From contig NZ_BMQP01000046.1 in NCBI RefSeq assembly GCF_014648175.1, positions 1 to 64,000 of the forward strand: DNA of 64,000 nt, in the 5' to 3' direction. Within the stretch, counting starts at the first letter, position 1. Each line of letters starts with the position of its first letter. Both the position numbers and the translations under genes were made by a program. The notes beneath the pieces were generated by a model, which saw only the letters and a list, made by a program, of their open reading frames with translations, was not told the origin of the DNA and ran no database searches. Shown here piece by piece: positions 15,409 through 23,871 of this stretch. This DNA is from Planobispora rosea (GTDB taxonomy: Bacteria > Actinomycetota > Actinomycetes > Streptosporangiales > Streptosporangiaceae).

Positions 15409-16194
15409 CTACAGAGAGACCACGACCTCCAGATACTCCAAAGGCAGCAGCAGGGCGCCGGTGGTATCGGCATTGAGCTCCTCGGCCAGCGCCAGCAGGT
15501 CGCCGACCAGCGCGGCCCGTCCTTCCTCGCCGAGGGCGTCCATGGTCGTCGCGGTCGGGCCGTACACCTCCGCCCAGACCTGGGCGTGCTCGGCGGGGGA
15601 AGGAAACCGCCAGCGCAGGGTGCGAGGGGTGACGTGGATCCCGGTCCCGGAGCCGAACAACTCCGTCAGCCCTTCCCGGGTGCCCCACCGGGTGGGCGGG
15701 TGGGTGCCCTCCGGGACGGGGACGTACCGGGTGTTCAGCTCCAGCATGCGACCCATGTAGCTGTCGGGGGTCCAGGTCGCCAGGCCGATCCGGCCTCCGG
15801 GACGGCAGACGCGCATCAGCTCGGCGGCGGCCCGTTCCTGGTTTCGGGCGAACATCACACCGAAAGCGGAGGTCACCACGTCGAAGGAGGAGTCGGGGAA
15901 GGGCAGGGCTTCGGCGTCACCCTCGTGGAAGGCGACGGCGAGCCCTTCCGCGTCGGCCCGGCGCCGCGCGTGGCCGAGCAGGTCCGGGACGAGGTCAAGG
16001 GCGGTCACGGCGGCGGCCCGGCGGGCGGCGGCGAGCGCCAGGTTGCCGGTCCCGGTGGCCACGTCGAGCAGCCGTTCGTTCGCCCGCAGGTCAAGCGCCT
16101 CGGTGAGCAGTTCGCTGGCGAGGAGAAACTGCGCCCCCACCGTCCGGTAGTCTCCCGCGGCCCAGATGGCCCGCTGCCCTTCCCGTGTCTCCAT
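15409..16194 (-). CDS. SAM-dependent methyltransferase (UbiE-like class I)
   Basis: A 261-aa class I methyltransferase. Motif I reads LLDVATGTGNLAL, motif II an acidic ALDLV, then GDAEALPFPDSSFDVVTSAF and RVCRPGGRIGLATW, all typical of the Methyltransf_11/UbiE group. The substrate is unknown. ATG at 16194 follows GGGAGAGG; the longer in-frame start at 16299 adds arginine-rich sequence and is less likely. It converges on the chemoreceptor gene. Confidence 0.88.
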   Translation of the reverse strand: METREGQRAIWAAGDYRTVGAQFLLASELLTEALDLRANERLLDVATGTGNLALAAARRAAAVTALDLVPDLLGHARRRADAEGLAVAFHEGDAEALPFPDSSFDVVTSAFGVMFARNQERAAAELMRVCRPGGRIGLATWTPDSYMGRMLELNTRYVPVPEGTHPPTRWGTREGLTELFGSGTGIHVTPRTLRWRFPSPAEHAQVWAEVYGPTATTMDALGEEGRAALVGDLLALAEELNADTTGALLLPLEYLEVVVSL

Positions 16195-16383
16195 CAGCCT
16201 CTCCCAGGTCGGTTTCCGGATCGAACGTGAGTCCGGGCATCCGGGCGGCCGGATCGCAGCCCGAAGGCCAGTGTTGGTCACCTCGCCAGAACGTTCCATT
16301 CCTTCGGATGATCACGATGAGTGATCACCGCCCTGGGCTGGGCGAATACGCTCGGCCGGATGCGGACAGGCCGCATCGCCCTC

Positions 16384-16640
16384 TTTAGTGAGTGACCACG
16401 GACGTTCACCGGGTTGTCGGAGGATGCGCCCTCGCGGTAGGTGACGTCACGGACATGGTGCAGGGCCTCGATGCTCCAGCGACCGCGGATCGGCGCGGCG
16501 CAGCGGGGCGGGCGTGGGCGATGCGGTCCGGCGGCAGGCTGGTGATGTGATCACCATCGCCCGCAACGACGGCAGCAAGGCGACCTTCACCGTCGCGACG
16601 CGGTCGCGGTCGGCGTCCGAGGCCCGCGGGGCGGGATAGT
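16384..16640 (-). pseudogene. ISAs1-type transposase remnant
   Basis: Two frames carry pieces of an ISAs1/IS4-like transposase C-terminus: HITSLPPDRIAHARP in one, and RGRWSIEALHHVRDVTYREG followed by ASSDNPVNVRGHSLK in another. A frameshift thus separates them, and the start is missing. The remnant occupies the gap between the methyltransferase and P450 genes; the rest of the gap (16195-16383, 16641-16704) shows no gene. Confidence 0.7.
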
Positions 16641-16704
16641 CGGTCACGGTCAGACACGGCGTGCGGAATTGCGATATGTCATGAGCCTGCCACCGGCCTG
16701 CCGG

Positions 16705-17904
16705 TCACACGTCCCAGGTGACCGGCAGGCTCTTCACCCCGTAGATGTCTGCGGTCTCCGGACGCAGGACGACCTCCTCGGCCGGTACGGCCAGGCGCAG
16801 CGTGGGGAAGCGGTTGATCAGCGCGGGGAGGGCGACCCGCATCTCGACGCGGGCCAGCTGCTGACCCAGGCACTGGTGGATGCCGTGACCGAAGGCCAGG
16901 TGCCCGCCGTCCTGCCTGCTCAGGTCGAGCACGTGGGGATCGGCGAAGCGCTCGGGATCACGGTTGGCGGTGCTGTACGACACGAGGACCGCCGTACCGG
17001 CCTTGATGGTCCGGCCGCCCAGCTCGACGTCCTCCAGCGCCGTCCTCATGAACATCTTGGCGACGCTCAGATACCGCAGAAGCTCCTCCACGGCCCGGTC
17101 GGTGAGTGTGGGGTCGGCGCGTAGCGCGGCCAACTGGTCCGGGTTCTGCAGCAGTGCGAAGGTGCCCAGCGCCAACATGTTGGCGGTGGTGTCGAACCCG
17201 GCCGACAGCAGGATCAGGGCCATGCCCCGCAGCTCCTCGTCGGTCAGATCGCTGTCGGTGAGGTCGCTGAGCACGTCGTCGGTGGGGTTGGCGCGCTTGG
17301 CGGCCACCAGTTCGGCGAGGTAGTTCTGAACCTCGGTGTAGGCGACGAACAGATCTTCGTCACTGGTCTCCCCGCCGAGGAACTTGTCGATCTGCTCCTG
17401 GAAGGAGCCCCGGTCCTCGTACGGCACGCCGAGCAGCTCGCAGATGACGATGACGGGGATGGGCTTGGCGAATGCGGTCACCAGGTCGGCCGGCGGGCCG
17501 GTCTTCTCCATGGCGTCCAGGTGGTCGGTGGTGATCTGCTCGACGCGCTCGGTGAGCAGGCGCATCCGCCGTGCGGTGAACTTGCCCACCAGCGGTTTGC
17601 GGTAGCGGCCGTGCTGCGGCTCGTCCATGAGGAGGAACTCGCCGGGCGGCGCCGGGGGGACCTCGATGTCGCCGTAGTCGATCAGCGGGTGGTGGCGCAT
17701 GAGTTCCCTGCGTGAGCTGAACCGCGAGTCGGCCAGGACCGATCTGGCCAGGTCGTATCCGGTGATCAGCCAGCCCTGGTGCCCGTCGGGGAAGGGGAAG
17801 CGGCTGATCGGGCTGTGCTCGCGGGCCTGGATCAGTTCCTTGGGCGGGTCGAAGGGACAGCCGGGCCGACGCGCGGCCGGCAGCGTGGTGACGGTGTGTT
17901 CCAT
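16705..17904 (-). CDS. Cytochrome P450
   Basis: A 399-aa bacterial class P450. The I-helix AGFDTTAN is near residue 233, the K-helix E-L-L-R near 272, and the heme-binding FGHGIHQCLGQQLAR has its axial cysteine at residue 345. The N-terminal CPFDPPKELIQAREHSPISR and DEPQHGRYRKPLVGKFTARR are typical of CYP105/CYP107-like actinomycete enzymes. It would need ferredoxin and a reductase, neither of which is adjacent. ATG at 17904 is preceded by AGAGGA with 6-nt spacing; the extension to 18129 is not P450-like. It is divergent from the DUF6506 gene. Confidence 0.95.
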   Translation of the reverse strand: MEHTVTTLPAARRPGCPFDPPKELIQAREHSPISRFPFPDGHQGWLITGYDLARSVLADSRFSSRRELMRHHPLIDYGDIEVPPAPPGEFLLMDEPQHGRYRKPLVGKFTARRMRLLTERVEQITTDHLDAMEKTGPPADLVTAFAKPIPVIVICELLGVPYEDRGSFQEQIDKFLGGETSDEDLFVAYTEVQNYLAELVAAKRANPTDDVLSDLTDSDLTDEELRGMALILLSAGFDTTANMLALGTFALLQNPDQLAALRADPTLTDRAVEELLRYLSVAKMFMRTALEDVELGGRTIKAGTAVLVSYSTANRDPERFADPHVLDLSRQDGGHLAFGHGIHQCLGQQLARVEMRVALPALINRFPTLRLAVPAEEVVLRPETADIYGVKSLPVTWDV

Positions 17905-18122
17905 GGTCATTCCTCTGGTCAGCCGTTGAGCACGATCTCGTCTCCGGGTGCCTCTCGCAGGCCCGGGACCGCAATCGCTGAACCGTTCACGTTCATGGCA
18001 TCCACAGTCGCCGACCGCTCTGATACCGGGCCGTTGCCGTGCTGACGCGGCCCTGACACGACAGCGCAGCAGACTGACCTGCCGCCGCTTGGCTGAAGGC
18101 CGAACGAAACGGAGGCACGAAC

Positions 18123-18422
18123 ATGGCACTGACCCAGTGGGGGTTCGTCTACACCGCGGCGGGCTGCGATCCCGACCGCGACGTCACCGTCGTCGACACC
18201 GGCCGCTGCCGTACGGTCCTGGTCGGGGTGGAACGTCCCGACCAGGCACCGGCCGTCGCGGCGCGCCCGGGTGCCGACGGCGCGCAGCTCATCGAACTCT
18301 GCGGCGCGTTCGGACCGGTCTGGACGGCCCGGGTGACCGAGCAGATCGGCGACCGAATCCCCGTCAGCGCGGTCGGCTACGACCCCGAAACCATCGACCG
18401 CCTCCACGCCATCTTCTCCTGA
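18123..18422 (+). CDS. DUF6506 family protein
   Basis: A 99-aa protein. Its start (MALTQWGFVYTAAGCDPDRD), the middle DGAQLIELCGAFGPVWTARV and the final VGYDPETIDRLHAIF match a small conserved family recalled as DUF6506, of unknown function. The conserved cysteine and the F-G-P-V-W motif are present. It is divergent from the P450, 218 bp apart; a shared regulatory region is possible. GGAGGCACGAAC precedes the ATG. Confidence 0.85.
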   Translation: MALTQWGFVYTAAGCDPDRDVTVVDTGRCRTVLVGVERPDQAPAVAARPGADGAQLIELCGAFGPVWTARVTEQIGDRIPVSAVGYDPETIDRLHAIFS

Positions 18423-18616
18423 TCCCGCTGATCCCGCCGGGAGCGGTCACCGCGGCGCGCCGTCAAGCCGTCGGGGGTCGAGCAGCACTGGAACACGGCC
18501 AGGGGGCGACAGAAACCGTTCTTGGTCCTGTCCTGACCGGACGCGCACGCTATCCCCGCTTACCGGGCCGCCGGGCGGGAACCATGCCGCGAGCATGGAT
18601 TTTCTCGGCCCGTCAC

Positions 18617-18631
18617 ATACCCCCCTGGGTA
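18617..18631. promoter_or_regulatory. CsoR/CstR-like operator
   Basis: ATACCCCCCTGGGTA has the TACCC-N4-GGGTA pattern of CsoR-family repressor sites, including the persulfide sensor CstR. It lies 19 bp before the Shine-Dalgarno of a broken rhodanese and 244 bp before a persulfide dioxygenase-rhodanese gene, the kind of genes CstR controls. No CsoR-family gene is in the window. Confidence 0.6.
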
Positions 18632-18649
18632 CATCCGCCAAGGAGTCGC

Positions 18650-18840
18650 ATGACGACCCGCGCGATGATCACGCCGCGCTGCGGCGCGGCGACCTGACCG
18701 GCACTGTCGTGCTGGATAGGCACACCCGCCCGGAATTCGCCTCCGGCCGGTCCGGAGACCGCAGTGCCCTGGCCGCGCAGGCCCTGCAGAGCGCGCCGGA
18801 GCCCGGGTGCGCTCCCCGGCCGACGGCACCGACGACCTGA
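18650..18840 (+). pseudogene. Rhodanese (sulfurtransferase) remnant
   Basis: AAGGAG is followed by ATG and MTTRAMITPRCGAAT, then a stop. Shifting frame gives LRRGDLTGTVVLDRHTRPEF, which matches the start of a rhodanese domain (V-V-L-D-x-R-x-x-x-E-F). The catalytic cysteine loop is absent. This looks like a rhodanese gene broken by a frameshift and deletion just upstream of the intact fusion gene. The 18423-18616 interval before it holds no gene. Confidence 0.6.
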
Positions 18841-18874
18841 CCCTGATTCCGACGACGCGAAAGCGGCAACGACG

Positions 18875-20272
18875 ATGAGCACGATTCACATCGAGGTGGT
18901 GGAGACCTCCTCTCTGGGTGACCGCAGCTACCTGGCCCACGACGGGCGGGTGGCGCTGGTGGTCGACCCTCAGCGCGACATCGACCGGATCCTGGCCCTG
19001 GCCGGCCGACTGGGGGTGCGCATCACACACGTGGCCGAGACCCACCTGCACAACGACTACATCTCCGGCGGCCTGGCCCTGGCCAAGGTCACCGGCGCGG
19101 CCTACCTGGTGGCCGGGGCCGACGAGGTGGACTTCGACCGGACGCCGGTGGCCGACGGCGAGGAGATCACCGTCTCCGACACAATGCGCGTGGCGGTGGT
19201 GGGCACCCCGGGCCACACCTTCCACCACCTGTCCTACATCCTGTCCGGCCCCGACGGCGCGGAAGGGGTCTTCACCGGCGGCTCGCTGCTGTTCGGCACC
19301 ACCGGCCGCACCGACCTGCTGGGCGAGCAGCACGCCCGCGCCCTGGCCCGCCACCAGCACGCCTCGGTGCGCCGTCTGGCCGACCTGCTCCCCGACGGCG
19401 CGCACATCTGGCCCACGCACGGCTTCGGCAGCTTCTGCTCCGCGACGCAGTCCGACGCCCCGGACTCCACCATCGGCCGCGAGAAGCGGGTCAACCCGGC
19501 GCTGCGGCTGGAGGCCGACGACTTCGTCACCCAGACCCTGGCCGGGCTGGACGCCTATCCGGCCTACTACGCCCACATGGGCGCGCGCAACAGCGCCGGC
19601 GCCGGCCTGATCGACCTCACCCCGGTCGAGACCGCCGACGCCACCCGGCTGCACGAGCGGATCGCGGCCGGTGAATGGGTGGTGGACCTGCGCTCACGCA
19701 AGGCCTTCGCCCGGCGCCACCTGACCGGCACCCTGAGCTTCGGGCTGGACGGGCCGATGGCGACCTGGCTGGCATGGTTGTCCCCATGGGGGACGCCCAT
19801 CACCCTGCTGGGCGAAAGTGCCGAGCAGATCGCCGTCGCCCAGCGCGAACTGGCCCGCATCGGCATCGACCGCCCCGCCGCCGCCGCGACCGGCGGTCCC
19901 GAAGAGTGGGCCGGCGGCGACGGGACCCGGCTGGACACGCTGACGACGGCCACGTTCGCCGACCTGGCCGCCGCCCGCGCCGGCCGCAGCGCCGGTGATC
20001 TGCCCGCCCCGGATGCCGTGCTGGACGTGCGCATGGGCAACGAGTGGCGGGACGGGCACATCGACGGCGCGACCCACATCCCGCTGCCCGAGCTGCCCGC
20101 GCGCCTGGCCGAGGTACCGGCCGGAACGGTGTGGGTGCACTGCGGCTCCGGCTACCGGGCCGCGGCGGCCACCAGCCTGCTGAACCGGGCCGGACGAGAG
20201 GCGGTGCACATCGACGACGCCTACGCCGACGCCGCCGACGCGGGCCTGCCCCTCACCGCCCCCGGGAACTGA
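18875..20272 (+). CDS. MBL-fold persulfide dioxygenase-rhodanese fusion
   Basis: A 465-aa protein. Residues 1-240 form a metallo-beta-lactamase fold of the ETHE1 type, with T-H-L-H-N-D-Y (instead of HxHxDH), GTPGHTFHHLSY and WPTHGFGSFC. Two rhodanese-like modules follow; the first lacks a catalytic cysteine, and the second (about 365-460) has the active-site loop VHCGSGYRAA. Such proteins oxidise glutathione or other low-molecular-weight persulfides to sulfite and shuttle sulfane sulfur. The upstream CstR-like site fits control by persulfide stress. No strong Shine-Dalgarno precedes ATG 18875. Confidence 0.9.
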   Translation: MSTIHIEVVETSSLGDRSYLAHDGRVALVVDPQRDIDRILALAGRLGVRITHVAETHLHNDYISGGLALAKVTGAAYLVAGADEVDFDRTPVADGEEITVSDTMRVAVVGTPGHTFHHLSYILSGPDGAEGVFTGGSLLFGTTGRTDLLGEQHARALARHQHASVRRLADLLPDGAHIWPTHGFGSFCSATQSDAPDSTIGREKRVNPALRLEADDFVTQTLAGLDAYPAYYAHMGARNSAGAGLIDLTPVETADATRLHERIAAGEWVVDLRSRKAFARRHLTGTLSFGLDGPMATWLAWLSPWGTPITLLGESAEQIAVAQRELARIGIDRPAAAATGGPEEWAGGDGTRLDTLTTATFADLAAARAGRSAGDLPAPDAVLDVRMGNEWRDGHIDGATHIPLPELPARLAEVPAGTVWVHCGSGYRAAAATSLLNRAGREAVHIDDAYADAADAGLPLTAPGN

Positions 20273-20564
20273 CTCTCCCCTCCCGGTCGCTGTCGCCGAA
20301 GGGCGCAACGAGCCGCGTCGCACCGGCCGTGGCCCCGTCCCGGCGTACTTGGTCTGTTCCCGGCTATCTCCGCGCCGGCCGGTGGTGGGACACGCGGACC
20401 GTTCCATGCCCGGGGAAGCAGCACAGCGGACCGGCTGCCGATCCGGAAGATAAAGCATAAAATATTCCCCTGAGGCATATACTCTGCTAGGGTCCGATCC
20501 ATGTTGTTGAACTGCCACCTTGGCCCGCAGGTGTCGGCGCACCCGCTAGGACAGGCGGGCGACC

Positions 20565-21173
20565 GTGGTGACACATATGACTGACCAGGTTCCCGCCGCC
20601 TTGCAGGCTCTTGGCGCTCGGTTGCGTCGTATCCGTCGTGCCGGTGACTTGACCATGGAGCAGGTGGCTGAGCGCACGGGGATTTCGCAGCCGACGTTGT
20701 CGCGTATGGAGTCGGAGCTGCGCCAGCCGTCGCTGGCGCAGTTGCTGACACTGGCCGACGTGTACGGCGTGACGGTTGGCGAGTTGCTCGGCGAAGCACC
20801 GGGCCGCGCCACCGCTGTCATCGACCCGGCCGAGTGTGTCGAGCGCGTAGGCAACGGCCTGCGCTTTCGCGTCGTCGACCGGGGCGGCCCCGGCGCGGCG
20901 CTGTCGGCCATCCAGGTCACCGTGCCGGCCAATCGGGGCGGCAGCCAGACACAGCAGCACCCCGGCGACGAATGGCTATACGTCCTGCACGGCCGACTAC
21001 GACTGACTCTCGCCGACAGCACGCAAATCCTGCGCCCCGGCATGGCCGCCCACTTCGACGCCACCACTCCACACCGTCTGGACGCCGCCGACCGGCGCGA
21101 CGTCGAACTGCTGCTTGTTGCCGCACGCCCTGCAACGCAGATGCTCACCCCCTGCCTGCGCGAGACCACGTGA
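20565..21173 (+). CDS. XRE-family regulator with cupin domain
   Basis: A regulator of about 202 aa. Residues 11-70 carry a HTH_XRE (LGARLRRIRRAGDLTMEQVA, GISQPTLSRMESELRQPSL), and residues 105-195 a cupin (QHPGDEWLYVLHGRLRLTL, PHRLDA). Such proteins sense small molecules in the cupin barrel. GTG 20565 is taken as start with low certainty; ATG 20577 is the alternative. Its TGA overlaps the GTG of the MOSC gene, so it leads a three-gene overlapping operon. A TATACT -10-like box lies about 85 bp upstream. Confidence 0.9.
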   Translation: MVTHMTDQVPAALQALGARLRRIRRAGDLTMEQVAERTGISQPTLSRMESELRQPSLAQLLTLADVYGVTVGELLGEAPGRATAVIDPAECVERVGNGLRFRVVDRGGPGAALSAIQVTVPANRGGSQTQQHPGDEWLYVLHGRLRLTLADSTQILRPGMAAHFDATTPHRLDAADRRDVELLLVAARPATQMLTPCLRETT

Positions 21174-21901
21174 CGGCACTCGAACCAGGCACCGACGCCC
21201 GGGTGCTGGCCGTGCACATCGGCACGGTCGCCGAGCTGCCCTACCGCGACCGTACGATCCGCAGCGCCTTCGTCAAGCGGGAAACCAGCGGACCGGTGAC
21301 GGTCACCACACTGGGGTTGCGCGGTGACGAACAGGGCGACCGCACCAAGCACGGCGGCCCGGACAAGGCAGTGTGCCTGTTCCCCGCCGAGCACTACCCG
21401 CACTACGAGTCCCGCCTCGGACGCCGCCTGGAGCGGCCGGCGTTCGGAGAGAACCTGACCACCTGCGGGCTGCTGGAGGACAACCTCTGCATCGGTGACG
21501 TGCTGAGGATCGGCACCGCCCTGTGCGAAGTCAGCGTGCCCCGTAACCCGTGCTTCCGTATCGGCGCCCGCCACGGCGCGACTGAGTTCGTGCTGTGGAT
21601 GGAGCACAGCGGCCTGACCGGCTGCTACCTGCGAGTGCTGCACACCGGCCAGGTCACCGCCGGCTGCCGAATCGAGCTGATCCACCGGCCCCGTCCTGAC
21701 GCCGCCGTCGCCGAGGCCAACCGAGTCATGCACCGCGACCGGGGCGACTGGCCGACCATCCGACGCCTGCTCACCGTCCCGCAGCTCGGCGCCGCATGGC
21801 GGCGCACCCTGTCGCGCCGCGTCGAGACCGGCGCTGCCGAAGACCAGACCCGCCGCCGCTACGGGCCGCTATCCGACACTGTCCAGGAAGGACCAGCATG
21901 A
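21170..21901 (+). CDS. MOSC domain-containing protein (YiiM-like)
   Basis: A 243-aa protein. It has the MOSC hallmarks: GLRGDEQGDRTKHGGPDKAV, ENLTTCGLLEDNLCIGDVLR and the conserved reactive cysteine in RNPCFRI (C128). MOSC proteins handle sulfur or molybdenum cofactor chemistry; YiiM members detoxify N-hydroxylated base analogues. GTG start overlaps the XRE stop (GTGA) and the stop overlaps the next ATG (ATGA), so translation of all three is coupled. The C-terminal 60 residues are the helical extension seen in YiiM. Confidence 0.88.
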   Translation: MTALEPGTDARVLAVHIGTVAELPYRDRTIRSAFVKRETSGPVTVTTLGLRGDEQGDRTKHGGPDKAVCLFPAEHYPHYESRLGRRLERPAFGENLTTCGLLEDNLCIGDVLRIGTALCEVSVPRNPCFRIGARHGATEFVLWMEHSGLTGCYLRVLHTGQVTAGCRIELIHRPRPDAAVAEANRVMHRDRGDWPTIRRLLTVPQLGAAWRRTLSRRVETGAAEDQTRRRYGPLSDTVQEGPA

Positions 21902-22647
21902 CCCCCACCGGACACCTACCCGTCCTTGTCGTCCGCCACGTGACGTGGGAAGGCCCGCACCGAATCCTGCGCGCCTTCGACGACCGCCCGGTCCACCTGG
22001 TCGACACACTCCCCGCCGGTGCAGCACTGCCGCCGGTCGATACGGTCGCCGGAGCGGTGTTCATGGGCGGGCCGATGAGCGCCAACGACACCGACCGCCT
22101 TCCCCAACTCGCCGCCGAGATCACCTGGCTACGGCAGGCCGTCGCCGCCGACGTACCGGTCCTGGGCATCTGCCTGGGCGCGCAGCTCATCGCCCGGGCG
22201 CTGGGCGCCCGCGTCTATCCAGCCGCGACCAAGGAACTGGGCTGGGCCCCCATCGACATCCTCGACGACACCGACCCGCTGCTGGGTGCTCTCGCACCGC
22301 GGCGCACCGTCCTGCACTGGCACGGCGAAATCCTCGACCCGCCGCCCGGCTCCGCCGTGCTCGCCCGCTCCGCCCAGACCGCGTGCCAGGCGTTTCGGGT
22401 CGGCAACGCCTGGGGAATGCTCTTCCACCCCGAAGCCGACCGCGAACTGCTCGACGAATGGCTCGCCGAGCCGAGCATGGCCGCCGAGGCCGAGCAGGTC
22501 CACGGCCCGACGGCCGCCCACCGGCTACGCGCCGATGCCGACGCCGCCGAACCCGAACTGCTCGCCACCACCGACGCGATGTTCGCGGCCTTCGCCACCC
22601 GAATCGCCGCACACGCCGACAGATACGTTGCCGGAACCACCGCCTGA
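21898..22647 (+). CDS. Type 1 glutamine amidotransferase (class I)
   Basis: A 249-aa GuaA-N-like amidotransferase. The nucleophile C92 is in GICLGAQL, the oxyanion region in FMGGPMSANDTD, and the His-Glu pair (about 177/179) in MLFHPEAD; H-W-H-G-E matches GMP-synthase-like relatives. Stand-alone proteins of this type hydrolyse gamma-glutamyl compounds or feed ammonia to partner synthases. No partner synthase is adjacent, only the MOSC and XRE genes. ATG overlaps the MOSC stop. Confidence 0.9.
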   Translation: MTPTGHLPVLVVRHVTWEGPHRILRAFDDRPVHLVDTLPAGAALPPVDTVAGAVFMGGPMSANDTDRLPQLAAEITWLRQAVAADVPVLGICLGAQLIARALGARVYPAATKELGWAPIDILDDTDPLLGALAPRRTVLHWHGEILDPPPGSAVLARSAQTACQAFRVGNAWGMLFHPEADRELLDEWLAEPSMAAEAEQVHGPTAAHRLRADADAAEPELLATTDAMFAAFATRIAAHADRYVAGTTA

Positions 22648-22728
22648 ATGATCACAGCATGGAGCAACTGGCTGAGCAGCCTCGCGGTCAGGGGGGCACG
22701 CTCCGGACACCAGGGCCGACCACGTCGT

Positions 22729-22756
22729 GGACTTTTCGGCGGGGACTTTTCGGCGG
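22729..22756. repeat. 14-bp perfect tandem duplication
   Basis: GGACTTTTCGGCGG occurs twice in direct tandem in the gap before the GNAT gene. It could be replication slippage or a paired protein site; nothing else is seen in this 200-bp gap. Confidence 0.7.
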
Positions 22757-22847
22757 ACAACGGGTCACGGATCGATTGACGACCCACGACACTGGAGTGC
22801 AGACCCACCGAAGAGAGACCACGTATCCTTCGGTGGTGCAGGAGATC

Positions 22848-23369
22848 GTGACATACGTGGAGATGACCGCCCCTGATCAGCTCAAGCCGGCCGCCCCCGT
22901 GCCAGGCCTGGTCCTGAAACCCTTGCACCGGAACTCGCCGCTGGTCGTGGACATCCAGGCCAGGATCGGCGCCCCCTACGGTTGGAGGAGCGCGAGCCGG
23001 ACCTCGGAGGAATGGCTGGCCTGGTTCGCCGAAGCCCCGGACCGCACGTTCTGGCTGCCGTCCTTCGAGGGCGAACCGGCGGGCATCATCTCCTACGATC
23101 TTCATCCGGGCGGCGAGGTGGAGATCGAGACCTTCGGTCTTCTGCCGGAGTTCGTCGGCAGGGGCCTGGGAGGATTCGCATTGACACTCGGCATCCAGCG
23201 GGCGTGGGAACTGACTTCCTCGGTGAACAGGGTCTGGCTGCACACATCCACGTTGGACCACCCCCATGCCCTGCCCAACTATCACCGCCGAGGTTTTCGC
23301 ACCTTCAGGACCGAGGCAGGCGAACGGCAGGGCGCGCGCACCGTCGGCACCGGCGAAACAGCGCCGTGA
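22848..23369 (+). CDS. GNAT family N-acetyltransferase
   Basis: A 173-aa acetyltransferase. The acetyl-CoA-binding motif A reads LLPEFVGRGLGGFALTLGIQ (R/Q-x-x-G-x-G/A variant), after beta strands FWLPSFEGEPAGIISYDL and EVEIETFGL; WLHTSTLDHPHALPNYHRRG is the terminal motif B region. Substrate unknown. GTG 22848 (AGGAG 3 nt upstream) is chosen by resemblance to relatives starting T-Y-V-E-M-T; ATG 22863 or leaderless GTG 22833/22836 behind a TATCCT box are alternatives. Confidence 0.85.
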   Translation: MTYVEMTAPDQLKPAAPVPGLVLKPLHRNSPLVVDIQARIGAPYGWRSASRTSEEWLAWFAEAPDRTFWLPSFEGEPAGIISYDLHPGGEVEIETFGLLPEFVGRGLGGFALTLGIQRAWELTSSVNRVWLHTSTLDHPHALPNYHRRGFRTFRTEAGERQGARTVGTGETAP

Positions 23370-23871
23370 GGGGCCAGAGCGCTCACACCAGCCCCAAAAC
23401 GACTCCTGCGGACATCAACAGCCCCCGCGCAGCGGATTGGTGGGATATGCCGTCCAGTCCGGCTCTCCTCTTGCTGCTTTGGGGGGTCATTATTGTCGGT
23501 GTATGGAATGAAAAAGAAATACCCTTTACTTTGTAGATTAATTGTCGGATTGCAGCATATACCACCGCCCACACGGAAACCGATCGCGCCGATTCGGCGC
23601 GTGCAAGCGTGCGCGGCGTCGATGTGGATCCACTGGCACCTCCTCCCCCGGTCACTGCGGGAGGGCCACCGCCAGGCGCGGCAGACGGTGAGCGGGACGT
23701 TCCTGGTCTCGGCCTCGGTCGCGGCTTAACGCGGGGCCGTCTCCCCCGGGAGAAGTCGGCGGCGCGGACGCCCGTACGGCCCGTCAGAACACGGGCACGC
23801 GGCCCAGCGTCCTCAGGCGGCCGAGGAAAGCGTCGGCGGCGAGCTCGTCGTAGCCGGCTTGCACCACGGTC
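23370..23871. other. AT-rich intergenic pocket with one small hydrophobic reading frame
   Basis: This 500-bp gap contains no normal gene. Bases 23480-23590 are strikingly AT-rich for the window. A 29-codon frame at 23447-23536 encodes a hydrophobic run (ALLLLLWGVIIVGVW) with a charged tail (NEKEIPF), like a single-pass membrane mini-protein; no Shine-Dalgarno is seen. The rest (23590-23871) shows no signal. Confidence 0.4.

Noticed and set aside
18447..18641. Small minus-strand frame before the CstR-like site
   Set aside because: No ribosome site or recognisable sequence, and it crosses the operator.
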